A stretch of 13,439 nucleotides of DNA from a bacterium (GCA_021802795.1 JAJZRH010000006.1:1-13439), one strand, 5' to 3'; positions 1 to 5,966 are shown, counted from the first letter of the stretch. Notes: generated by a model not told the origin, from the sequence alone. Numbers and translations are program-made.

Positions 1-437
1 CCGATCAGGCGCGCAAGCATATCCGTCCTGCGGAGCGCGCCTTTTGCGAGCCGGACGACCCGTATCAGCACCTCATCACCCGCGTCGTGGCCGCGAGTAT
101 CGTTGACATCCTTGAAGTGGTCGAGATCGACGATGGCGATAGAGACTTCTTTGAGAATGTCCCGGTCGATCATTTTTAGTTCCTGTTCAAACTCGGTAAG
201 AAAAGCCACGCGGCTGCTCGCTCCCGTCAGAGGATCCTCGATAACTTGCAATCTCAGAGCTTCGTTCTTCTTTTCCAGCTCCTTCTTTTCCCGCGCCGTT
301 ACCTCCCTATCCCACTCGTGGAGCCCGATTATATTTCCCTGCATCCTGTTCTCCGCTTCGAGATTTTCCAACTCATCCTCAAGCGCTCCCTCTTTCGGAG
401 TTTGCGGACTGTACCCTTCCGAACCGGGGAATCTCAT
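1..437 (-). CDS. GGDEF-domain protein (putative diguanylate cyclase), partial
   Basis: This gene runs off the left edge, so only the first 145 codons are visible. Translation of the minus strand from the ATG at 437-435 gives a hydrophilic, Glu/Lys-rich segment (residues about 18-65) that looks like a coiled coil, then the start of a GGDEF domain. Visible family motifs are DPLTGASSR at 68-76, IVDLDHFKDVND at 102-113 (D104 would be the metal ligand) and RGHDAGDEVL at 115-124. The sequence ends at ARLIG, immediately before the expected GGDEF signature. The known family activity is cyclic di-GMP synthesis from two GTP. Whether this copy is active cannot be seen because the active-site loop lies outside the window. 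No membrane segment or sensor domain precedes the domain, so it is probably cytosolic. The start lies 5 nt after the lemA stop, which suggests co-transcription and translational coupling with lemA. Confidence 0.88.
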   Translation of the reverse strand, partial: MRFPGSEGYSPQTPKEGALEDELENLEAENRMQGNIIGLHEWDREVTAREKKELEKKNEALRLQVIEDPLTGASSRVAFLTEFEQELKMIDRDILKEVSIAIVDLDHFKDVNDTRGHDAGDEVLIRVVRLAKGALRRTDMLARLI

Positions 438-442
438 GATGC

Positions 443-1003
443 CTAGAACTGCACCTTCACCGGCTCAGCGGCGGCGGCGTCCGCCGGACCGAGTTCAAAG
501 AGATCCATGGCCTTGAAGCCGAAGCTCCCCGCGATGACGTTCCCCGGGAAAGATTGGAGCGCCGTGTTGAGCGTCATTACCGTCGTGTTGTAAAAGCGGC
601 GCGCCGCCTGGATCTTGTCTTCGGTGTCGCCGAGCTCCCGCTGGAGCTGGAGGAAGTTCTGGTTCGCTTTCAGGTCCGGGTACGCCTCGGAGACGGCGAA
701 GAGCGTCTTCAGTGCGCCCGTGAGCTGATTCTCTGCGGCGGCCTTGTCGGCGGGAGCTGATGCGCCCATTGCGGCGGCGCGCGCCTTCGTCACATTCTCG
801 AACGCGGAGGACTCGTGCGCGGCATAGCCTTTGACGGTCTCCACGAGATTCGGGATGAGGTCATACCGGCGCTTGAGCTGCACCTGGATGTCGGCCCAGG
901 CCTCTTTTGCCTGATTGACGAGCGTAATGAACCGGTTATACGCGACTATCGCCCACAGCACGAGAACGGCGAGCACTATGAGTATGATGGTGGTTGTAGA
1001 CAT
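443..1003 (-). CDS. lemA: LemA family protein
   Basis: The 186-residue product has one N-terminal membrane helix (about residues 5-23, ILIVLAVLVLWAIVAYNRF) followed by a helical domain. The LemA hallmark, WADIQVQLKRRYDLIPNLVE, follows the helix and is continued by TVKGYAAHE. The family is widespread, with a short extracytoplasmic N-terminus and a cytoplasmic helical bundle. Its molecular function is not settled. I chose the ATG at 1003 over the upstream in-frame ATG at 1057 for two reasons: the intervening residues lack family character, and a TATACT box sits 7 nt before it with no Shine-Dalgarno, the leaderless pattern seen elsewhere in this window. It is followed after 5 nt by the GGDEF-domain gene. 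Confidence 0.93.
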   Translation of the reverse strand: MSTTTIILIVLAVLVLWAIVAYNRFITLVNQAKEAWADIQVQLKRRYDLIPNLVETVKGYAAHESSAFENVTKARAAAMGASAPADKAAAENQLTGALKTLFAVSEAYPDLKANQNFLQLQRELGDTEDKIQAARRFYNTTVMTLNTALQSFPGNVIAGSFGFKAMDLFELGPADAAAAEPVKVQF

Positions 1004-1010
1004 ATGGGTA

Positions 1011-1016
1011 AGTATA
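1011..1016 (-). promoter_or_regulatory. -10 box of lemA (leaderless start)
   Basis: The minus strand reads TATACT, then 7 nt, then the lemA ATG. No -35 match and no Shine-Dalgarno are evident, so transcription probably begins at or next to the start codon. Confidence 0.6.
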
Positions 1017-1030
1017 CCCCAAAACGACAA

Positions 1031-1039
1031 TGGTATGCT
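1031..1039 (+). promoter_or_regulatory. Possible extended -10 box of the cupredoxin-like gene
   Basis: TGGTATGCT matches the extended -10 form TGnTAnnnT and lies 32 nt before the ATG at 1072. It would give a leader of about 25 nt. No clear Shine-Dalgarno is present before the ATG, so the assignment is tentative. Confidence 0.35.
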
Positions 1040-1071
1040 GTCTGCACCTTTATCCATTTCAGCATATCACT

Positions 1072-1542
1072 ATGAACAGAAACACTACCGGGGTCGTTAT
1101 AGCGCTTATCGTCGTCGCGGGCGGCTGGTATCTGCTCCGGGGAACTCCCGTGAGCGCGCCGGCGGCTGAAGCTCCGGCGGTAGATGCAACAACGGCGGCG
1201 GCAACAACACCTTCCGAAGTGACTATCACGTACACCGATCAAGGATTTTCTCCGCAGAACGTTTCCGTCGCGGAGGGCCAGACCGTTACGTGGGTGAACC
1301 AGAGTTCGGGGAGCATGTGGGTCGCTTCGGCCGCGCACCCGGATCACACGGTCTATGACGGCACGTCAAGGAGCGCGCACTGTGCAGCCGGCTATTCCGG
1401 ACCCGTCCCGTTCGACGAATGTTCCGCCGGCGCGAGCTACCGCTTTACCTTTGACAAGGCGGGCACGTGGAAATACCACAACCATGCCGACGCTTCAAAG
1501 TTCGGCTCGGTCACGGTAACCGCAGCAGCGGCGCAGAACTAG
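1072..1542 (+). CDS. Membrane-anchored cupredoxin-like protein
   Basis: The 156-residue product starts with a membrane helix or uncleaved signal (about residues 7-22, GVVIALIVVAGGWYLL). An Ala/Pro/Thr-rich linker (24-46) follows, then a plastocyanin/azurin-type beta domain. Recognisable parts are ITYTDQGFSPQNVSVAEGQ (52-70), VTWVNQSSGSMW (72-83), YRFTFDKAGTWKYHNH (123-138) and the closing FGSVTV (144-149). In classical type 1 sites the motif after the GTxxYH turn carries a Cys ligand. Here the equivalent position is Asn (YHNH), while H89, H92, H103, H136 and H138 remain. C104 and C117 could form a disulfide. The protein probably lies outside the membrane. Copper binding or electron transfer is possible, but a normal blue-copper site is doubtful. 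Its TAG stop overlaps the stop of the convergent gene at 1539-1961. Confidence 0.87.
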   Translation: MNRNTTGVVIALIVVAGGWYLLRGTPVSAPAAEAPAVDATTAAATTPSEVTITYTDQGFSPQNVSVAEGQTVTWVNQSSGSMWVASAAHPDHTVYDGTSRSAHCAAGYSGPVPFDECSAGASYRFTFDKAGTWKYHNHADASKFGSVTVTAAAAQN

Positions 1543-1961
1543 CGGAAGTTCGTGAAGAGATAGACGCCGATCGGCACGCACCACGCGAGCCAGTCAATGA
1601 TGCCTTTCTTCCAAAGCTGACGGTACATCCGGCGGTGCAAGTAGAATTCCTGAAATGAGATGAGGAACACCGCGGCGGCGAGAAACGCGTAGAGCGCTCG
1701 CGTGCTATCAAGAAGCGACTGCGAAAAATACGCCGCGACCATTAAATACAACACCGAGCCGGCTAAATGGAACAGTTGTCGATACGTGCCGAGCCGGTAG
1801 CCGTAATGCCCGGCGCCATACGCACGCTGGTATCGCGCGAGCGTGGCGTTATAGGAGCGGATGCCGCGCACCCATTGCCCTTCCACCTGCGTCCGGAACG
1901 GATAGAGCCGATCCGGCAGTATCACGAGCGCGTGATAGAGGCCCGTGCGCTTCCTTTGCAT
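1539..1961 (-). CDS. Small integral membrane protein of unknown function
   Basis: I do not recognise this 140-residue protein. It starts MQRKRTGLYHALVILPDRL, is rich in Arg and Tyr over the first 60 residues, and has about two to three hydrophobic segments: roughly residues 64-80 (LFHLAGSVLYLMVAAYF), 88-103 (ALYAFLAAAVFLISFQ) and 122-137 (WLAWCVPIGVYLFTNF). A basic loop (LHRRMYRQLWKKG) lies between the last two. I chose the ATG at 1961, not the upstream in-frame ATG at 2009 inside the malic enzyme gene, because a TACACT box lies exactly 6 nt before 1961. The gene starts 4 nt after the malic enzyme stop, so it may be read both from that operon and from its own leaderless promoter. Its stop is shared with the convergent cupredoxin-like gene in the palindrome CTAG. 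Confidence 0.78.
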   Translation of the reverse strand: MQRKRTGLYHALVILPDRLYPFRTQVEGQWVRGIRSYNATLARYQRAYGAGHYGYRLGTYRQLFHLAGSVLYLMVAAYFSQSLLDSTRALYAFLAAAVFLISFQEFYLHRRMYRQLWKKGIIDWLAWCVPIGVYLFTNFR

Positions 1962-1965
1962 AGCC

Positions 1966-3102
1966 CTAGTGTACCGCCTTCGCGACCGTCGCGACGACGC
2001 GGGGGTCAAGCATATCGGGGATAATCATCTGTGCCGTCGGCTTTGCGATAAGCGCCGCGAGCGCGCGGGCGGCGCGGAGCTTCGTCGCTTCCGTAATCCG
2101 CTTCACGCCCTTATCGAGCGCGCCGCGGAAGATGCCCGGAAATACGAGCGAATTGTTTATCTGGTTCGGGAAGTCAGAACGGCCGGTCGCAATGACCGCG
2201 GCGCCCGCCTTCTTCGCCTCGCTCGGCAATATTTCCGGATCGGGGTTCGCCATCGCGAACACTATCGATCTCGGCGCCATGCTCGCAACATGTTCCGCCT
2301 TCAAAAGCCCCTTGCCCGAAACGCCGATGAACACATCCGCGCCGGCCATCGCCTCGGCGAGCCCTCCCTCTACCCTGCGCGGGTTCGTGAGTTCGGCGAG
2401 TTCTTTCTTATTCTCATTGAGTTCCGTGCGCCCGGCATAAATAGTGCCGATGCGGTCGAGGAGGATGATATCTGCCGTGCCCGCCGCTTTGAGAAGCTTT
2501 GCGATCGCTGTGCCGGCCGCGCCCGCGCCGCTTATCACCACTTTGAGTTTCTTCAGGTCTTTCTTCACCACTTTCGCGGCGTTGATGAGCCCGGCAAGCA
2601 CCACGATAGCGGTGCCGTGCTGGTCGTCGTGCATAACCGGGATATCCAACTCTTCTATGAGGCGCTTTTCAATATCAAAGCACTTCGGCGCCGCGATATC
2701 CTCCAGATTGATGCCGCCGAAGGCGGGGGCGATCGCTTTTACCGTGCGCACTATTTCATCCGGGTCCTGCGTATCAAGCACGATGGGCCACGCATCCACG
2801 CTCCCCATTTCCCTGAAGATAAGCGCCTTCCCTTCCATAACCGGAAGCGCGCCGTACGGACCGATGTTCCCGAGACCGAGCACGGACGAACCGTCGGAGA
2901 TGACCGCAACGCTATTCTTCTTCACCGACAGCTTCCGCGCATCTTCCGGGTGCTTTGCCAAATGGGAGGAGGCAACGGCGACGCCCGGCGTGTACCAGAG
3001 CGAGAAGTCCGTTTTCGCCTTAAGCTTCACGCGCGCTTTCGTCTCCACGCGCGCGCCCTGCTTTTTAAACGCCGCCAGTATCTTTTTTGATTTCGTGTCC
3101 AT
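1966..3102 (-). CDS. NAD(P)-dependent malic enzyme
   Basis: The 378-residue product is a short bacterial malic enzyme, which decarboxylates malate oxidatively to pyruvate and CO2 with reduction of NAD or NADP. The N-terminal malic domain shows WYTPGVA (36-42, with the conserved Tyr at 37), VSDGS-like ISDGSSVLGLGNIG (68-81), the active-site lysine region GKALIF (91-96, K92), INLEDIAAPKCFDIE (131-145, metal ligands E134 and D135) and HDDQHGTA (158-165). The Rossmann domain follows with GAGAAG (192-197). The length matches the compact form without a phosphotransacetylase domain. Coenzyme preference is not assignable by eye. It would supply pyruvate and reducing power in a cell with limited central metabolism. 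It is divergent from recG over 23 bp and has no Shine-Dalgarno. A -10 box lies 9 nt before the ATG. Confidence 0.95.
   Translation of the reverse strand: MDTKSKKILAAFKKQGARVETKARVKLKAKTDFSLWYTPGVAVASSHLAKHPEDARKLSVKKNSVAVISDGSSVLGLGNIGPYGALPVMEGKALIFREMGSVDAWPIVLDTQDPDEIVRTVKAIAPAFGGINLEDIAAPKCFDIEKRLIEELDIPVMHDDQHGTAIVVLAGLINAAKVVKKDLKKLKVVISGAGAAGTAIAKLLKAAGTADIILLDRIGTIYAGRTELNENKKELAELTNPRRVEGGLAEAMAGADVFIGVSGKGLLKAEHVASMAPRSIVFAMANPDPEILPSEAKKAGAAVIATGRSDFPNQINNSLVFPGIFRGALDKGVKRITEATKLRAARALAALIAKPTAQMIIPDMLDPRVVATVAKAVH
1968..1973 (-). promoter_or_regulatory. -10 box of the small membrane-protein gene
   Basis: The minus strand reads TACACT, a 6-nt spacer and then the ATG at 1961. This is the same geometry as the other leaderless starts. 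The box lies across the end of the malic enzyme coding region. Confidence 0.5.
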
Positions 3103-3125
3103 AGAAATGACAGTATACTCTAAAT
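3103..3125. promoter_or_regulatory. Bidirectional promoter between malic enzyme gene and recG
   Basis: The whole 23-bp gap holds the palindrome AGTATACT (3112-3119). Read rightward, TATACT at 3114-3119 lies exactly 6 nt before the recG GTG. Read leftward, TATACT (3117 down to 3112) lies 9 nt before the malic enzyme ATG. The two boxes overlap by 4 bp, so only one RNA polymerase can bind at a time. There is no room for leaders or Shine-Dalgarno sequences, so both transcripts should be essentially leaderless. Confidence 0.65.
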
Positions 3126-5288
3126 GTGAACCCGGACGATTCTGTTGACAAGCACTTCGCGCGGCTCCGTCCGGAGCAAAAGCGGGCGCTCCATAAGCTG
3201 GGGATTCGGACGATCCGCGACCTCCTCTACCATTTCCCCGCCCGCTATGAGAACGCGGGGCCGACCGGCACGATCGCGGGCGTCGCCGCCGGCGCCGACG
3301 TGACGCTGTACGGGACCGTGCGCAAACCGGACATCCGGAAGACCTGGAAGAGCCGCCGGCCTATCGCCGAAGCGTGGCTGGAGGATAATTCGGGGAAAAT
3401 AAAAATGATGTGGTTCTCCCAGCCCTACATCGCCAAATCGCTCCACGACGGCATGCAGGTGAAAGTGAGCGGGCGCATCGCCGGCACGGGAGCAAAGGTG
3501 TACCTGGCGAATCCGGAGATAGATAAAACGCCGGTGATGCCGGACGACGTCCACGATTCGCTGTTCGTGAAAGGCGCCGAGATGGATGAGACGCTGTACC
3601 CCGTCTATCCGGAAAGCCAGGGTATCTCGTCGCTCTGGATCATGCACGCGGTGCGGAAAGCGTTTGAGGCCGGCGTGCAGGAACGCATAGAAGACCCCCT
3701 GCCTGCCGATATCCTCGCGCGTTATAAGCTCCCGTCGCTCTCGTCCGCCCTTGTCTTCATCCACGCGCCGCAAAAAAGGTCCGATGCGGATGCCTCCCGC
3801 AAGCGATTCGCCTTTGAAGAAGTGTTCGCGCTCCAGATCGTGATGCAGAAGCGGCGAAGCGCGCTGTTGCGGGAAGAGGCGCTCCCGGTCGCCGTCGATC
3901 GCTCCAAACTCGCGGACTTCGTCGCCTCGTTCCCCTTCCCGGCGACCGCAGCACAAAACCGCGCCATCGATGCCATCACCGCCGACTTTGAGAAAACACA
4001 CCCCATGCTCCGGCTCCTTGAGGGCGACGTGGGGAGCGGCAAGACCGCGGTCGCCGCGGCGACCGCCTACCTCGTCGCCACCTCGCTTCCGAAAGGCCGC
4101 ATCGCAGGCCACCTCCAGGTCGCCTACCTTGTTCCTACTGAAATATTGGCGAAACAGCATTTCTCGACCTTTGTCTCCTATTTCAAAGACCACCCTATCC
4201 CCATCGGGCTTATCACGGGAAGCGAATGCCGCGTGTTCCCGTCGCGAGTAGCGTACGAGGAATCGGCGAAACTTTCCAAGGCGACGTTCAGGAAGCGCGT
4301 CGCCGACGGACTCATCCCCATCGTCATCGGCACGCACGCGCTCATAGAAAAATCGCTCTCGTTCAAATACTTCGCCTACGCCATCATTGACGAACAGCAC
4401 CGGTTCGGCACGATGCACCGGCAGAAACTCGCGACGAAAGGAACAATCGCTCCGCACTTGCTCTCGATGACGGCGACGCCTATTCCGCGCACGCTCGCGC
4501 TTACGCTCTACGGCGACCTGGACCTCACCCTGCTCGATGAGATGCCCGCCGGCAGAAAGTCAGTCATCACGGAAGTGCTTGCGCCCAGGGAACGCGAAAA
4601 AGCGTACGAACGCGTACGCGCCGAACTTGCCGCCGGCCACCAGGCCTACGTCATTTGCCCGCGCATTGACGAGCCGGATCCGGCGAAGGAGCTCGCGCTC
4701 CAGGCCAAGTCGGTGAAAGCGGAGGCGGCGCGCCTTAAGAAAAGCGTCTTCCCCGATGTGGAGATAGATATCCTGCACAGCAAGATGAAGCCGGCGGAGA
4801 AAGAGGAGGTGATGCAGCGTTTTGAAAACGGAGATATTGCTATTCTCGTTGCGACCTCGGTGGTGGAAGTGGGCGTGAACGTGCCGAACGCGACCGCCAT
4901 CCTGATTGAGGGCGCAGAGCGCTTCGGGCTCGCCCAGCTCCATCAACTGCGCGGCCGCGTCATCCGGAGCACGCACCAGTCCTACTGCTTCGCCCTTCCC
5001 GAATCGTTCGGCGAGACGACGCGCGAGCGCATGAAGGCATTCAAGAACGCGAAGAACGGCTTTGAGCTCGCCGAATACGACTTGGCGCTCCGCGGCGCGG
5101 GCGAGCTTGTGGGCGGCCGGCAATGGGGCGTCTCCGACATCGCGATGGAAGCGCTCAAGAACCTGAAACTCGTGGAGGCGGCGCGTACGGAAGCGGCGCG
5201 TCTTGTCGCGGAAGATCCGGAACTGCGGGAACACCCCGCCCTCGCCTCCCGCGCCCGCACTGCCGATACGGAGATGCATTTGGAGTAG
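3126..5288 (+). CDS. recG: ATP-dependent DNA helicase RecG
   Basis: The 720-residue protein is a RecG branch-migration helicase that remodels stalled forks and Holliday junctions. An N-terminal helix-hairpin segment (LHKLGIRTIRDLLYHFPARYE, about 22-42) leads into the OB-fold wedge domain (about 45-140). The helicase domains follow: Walker A GDVGSGKT at 300-307, DEQH box at 422-425, SMTATPIPRTLALTLYGDLD, and in the second RecA domain ATSVVEVGVNVPNA and LRGRVIRS. The C-terminal FELAEYDLALRGAGELVGGRQWG is the typical RecG TRG-motif region. The length is slightly above the usual 680-700. The start is a GTG at 3126, since the overlapping ATG at 3124 is followed directly by a stop, and it sits 6 nt after the -10 box. 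The tRNA locus begins 25 nt after the stop. Confidence 0.97.
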   Translation: MNPDDSVDKHFARLRPEQKRALHKLGIRTIRDLLYHFPARYENAGPTGTIAGVAAGADVTLYGTVRKPDIRKTWKSRRPIAEAWLEDNSGKIKMMWFSQPYIAKSLHDGMQVKVSGRIAGTGAKVYLANPEIDKTPVMPDDVHDSLFVKGAEMDETLYPVYPESQGISSLWIMHAVRKAFEAGVQERIEDPLPADILARYKLPSLSSALVFIHAPQKRSDADASRKRFAFEEVFALQIVMQKRRSALLREEALPVAVDRSKLADFVASFPFPATAAQNRAIDAITADFEKTHPMLRLLEGDVGSGKTAVAAATAYLVATSLPKGRIAGHLQVAYLVPTEILAKQHFSTFVSYFKDHPIPIGLITGSECRVFPSRVAYEESAKLSKATFRKRVADGLIPIVIGTHALIEKSLSFKYFAYAIIDEQHRFGTMHRQKLATKGTIAPHLLSMTATPIPRTLALTLYGDLDLTLLDEMPAGRKSVITEVLAPREREKAYERVRAELAAGHQAYVICPRIDEPDPAKELALQAKSVKAEAARLKKSVFPDVEIDILHSKMKPAEKEEVMQRFENGDIAILVATSVVEVGVNVPNATAILIEGAERFGLAQLHQLRGRVIRSTHQSYCFALPESFGETTRERMKAFKNAKNGFELAEYDLALRGAGELVGGRQWGVSDIAMEALKNLKLVEAARTEAARLVAEDPELREHPALASRARTADTEMHLE

Positions 5289-5301
5289 CCGTGCGCTACA
5301 G

Positions 5302-5307
5302 TACAGT
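5302..5307 (+). promoter_or_regulatory. Candidate -10 box for the tRNA locus
   Basis: TACAGT occurs twice in overlap (5297-5302 and 5302-5307). The second copy ends 6 nt before the first base of the outer tRNA, so transcription could begin at the mature tRNA 5' end. Confidence 0.4.
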
Positions 5308-5349
5308 TGTTCCCCGCCCCTAGCTCAGTTGGTTAGAGCATCGAGCTTA

Positions 5350-5495
5350 CGGGCGAGGAGAGAGAAATACACTGGGCGTGTAGCTCAATTGGTTAGAGCA
5401 CCGAGCTTATACCTCGGCGGTTCCTGGTTCGAGTCCAGGCACGCCCACCAGCCCAGTATTATTTCGAACGAGGCCGATGGCCGTATGTCTACATA
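5350..5495 (+). other. 146-nt insert or intron in a tRNA, carrying a full tRNA gene
   Basis: The boundaries are ambiguous by a few bases because TTA/TA occurs at both ends. The insert holds 24 nt, the nested tRNA (77 nt) and 45 nt. About 69 nt besides the tRNA is too little for a standard group I intron core. The base before the 3' junction is not the G expected at the end of a group I intron, and no clear bulge-helix-bulge motif is visible. TACGG (5348-5352) can pair with CCGTA (5481-5485). GAAATA and ACT just before the nested tRNA can pair with AGT and TATTTC just after it. GGCC-GAT-GGCC forms a small hairpin near 5472-5482. Confidence 0.7.
5374..5450 (+). tRNA. tRNA-Ile(UAU), nested inside another tRNA
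   Basis: This is a complete 77-nt cloverleaf. The acceptor GGGCGTG pairs perfectly with CACGCCC, the D stem is GCTC/GAGC, and the anticodon stem CCGAG/CTCGG encloses the loop CTTATAC with anticodon TAT at 5408-5410. The variable loop is CGGTT, the T stem CCTGG/CCAGG encloses TTCGAGT, the discriminator is A and CCA is encoded at 5448-5450. UAU reads AUA directly. Most bacteria instead read AUA with a CAU tRNA modified by TilS. The D arm and anticodon arm closely resemble those of the surrounding interrupted tRNA, so the two are probably paralogues. The acceptor and T stems differ, as does the encoded CCA. Confidence 0.95.
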
Positions 5496-5539
5496 TACCT
5501 CGAGGGTCCTTGGTTCGAGTCCAAGGGGGCGGACAAATA

Positions 5540-5568
5540 TTGACCATACCTACACGCAGTGGTATCGT
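5540..5568 (+). promoter_or_regulatory. Sigma70-type promoter of the 60-residue gene
   Basis: TTGACC (5540-5545), a 17-bp spacer and TATCGT (5563-5568) lie just after the interrupted tRNA. Transcription would start near 5575 and give a leader of about 60 nt. Confidence 0.6.
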
Positions 5569-5620
5569 GCAGTCTGCTGTACGTTGCTGTTTTCGATCAA
5601 TCGCTGTATCAACCGCAGTA

Positions 5621-5626
5621 GAGGAG
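5621..5626 (+). promoter_or_regulatory. Shine-Dalgarno of the 60-residue gene
   Basis: GAGGAG lies 9 nt before the ATG at 5636. It is a strong match, in contrast to the neighbouring leaderless genes, and it fixes the start. Confidence 0.65.
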
Positions 5627-5635
5627 AAATAAGGA

Positions 5636-5818
5636 ATGGCAAAGAACGAGCCTTACCGGCCGGAGCGCCACGCGAGTCAGCGTGGTACGCTCGATCCGAG
5701 AACAAGGACAGGATGCGACGATTACCTCGCATGGATTCTGGGATTCCAGAGGCCGCTTCTCGTGCGCTCCGCAAATAAGGGCGCACCGACGAAAAAAGAC
5801 GAAGAACCAAGGAAGTGA
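5636..5818 (+). CDS. Small basic protein of unknown function (60 residues)
   Basis: I do not recognise this protein. It is hydrophilic and charged: an Arg/Pro-rich N-terminus (MAKNEPYRPERHASQRGT), one short hydrophobic stretch (about residues 30-43, YLAWILGFQRPLLV) too short and interrupted to be a clear membrane helix, and a Lys/Glu/Arg tail (KKDEEPRK). A single Cys is at about position 27. The coding call rests on context, since a TTGACC-17-TATCGT promoter, a strong Shine-Dalgarno and an intrinsic terminator 16 nt after the stop make a complete single-gene transcription unit. It could be a small regulatory or nucleic-acid-binding protein, but nothing in the sequence proves that. It lies directly downstream of the tRNA-in-tRNA locus. 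Confidence 0.62.
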   Translation: MAKNEPYRPERHASQRGTLDPRTRTGCDDYLAWILGFQRPLLVRSANKGAPTKKDEEPRK

Positions 5819-5833
5819 GGAGAAAGGCCTCAC

Positions 5834-5867
5834 AAAGCCCCGAGCAGTGCCGGGGCTTTTGTATTTT
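5834..5867 (+). terminator. Intrinsic terminator of the 60-residue gene
   Basis: AAAGCCCCG (5834-5842) pairs 9/9 with CGGGGCTTT (5851-5859) across an 8-nt loop, followed by TTTTGTATTTTT. Confidence 0.9.
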
Positions 5868-5887
5868 TACTACCAAGCGAGTTGAGT

Positions 5888-5913
5888 AATACATGCATTC
5901 TTATGCATGTATT
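5888..5913. repeat. Perfect 11-bp inverted repeat
   Basis: AATACATGCAT and ATGCATGTATT are perfect complements around a 4-nt loop (TCTT). It lies between the convergent 60-residue gene and ftsH. It lacks a T tract, so it may be a protein site or an RNA 3'-end hairpin rather than a classical terminator. Confidence 0.75.
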
Positions 5914-5966
5914 CGAGGCGATCGCAGGGAGCAAGCTTGCTTATATCTGCGGCGGCGCTCGACCGA

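Larger units (their letters stand above)
5314..5533 (+). tRNA. tRNA interrupted in the anticodon loop; probably tRNA-Ile(UAU) once joined
   Basis: The 5' half (5314 to about 5349) and 3' half (about 5496 to 5533) together make a 74-nt tRNA with every stem intact. The acceptor CCGCCCC (5314-5320) pairs 7/7 with GGGGCGG (5526-5532). The D stem GCTC/GAGC is 4/4. The anticodon stem TCGAG (5341-5345) pairs 5/5 with CTCGA (5499-5503). The T stem CTTGG/CCAAG with loop TTCGAGT is 5/5. The discriminator is A5533, and no CCA is encoded (ACA follows the acceptor). Between the halves lie 146 nt that contain another complete tRNA. Joining CTTA to TAC gives the loop CTTATAC, anticodon UAU, identical to the nested tRNA. 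Shifting the junction by 1-2 nt would instead give UAC (Val), so the identity is provisional. The intact stems argue against simple decay. Whether and how the insert is removed is unknown. Confidence 0.75.

Noticed and set aside
1945..3090. 381-residue plus-strand open frame opposite the malic enzyme gene
   Set aside because: It is an antisense shadow caused by high GC. The malic enzyme has all its catalytic motifs on the other strand.
3120..4457. Long 445-residue minus-strand open frame opposite recG
   Set aside because: It is Arg/His/Asp-rich low-information sequence in the antisense of a clear RecG gene and has no family motifs or start signals.
5350..5495. Group I or archaeal-type intron as explanation of the tRNA insert
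   Set aside because: The insert is too short outside the tRNA for a standard group I core, does not end in G, and shows no bulge-helix-bulge at the junctions. I left the removal mechanism open.
5203..5778. 191-residue open frame running through the tRNA locus
   Set aside because: It overlaps the RecG end, both tRNAs and the Shine-Dalgarno-led small gene in another frame. It is composed of translated tRNA sequence.
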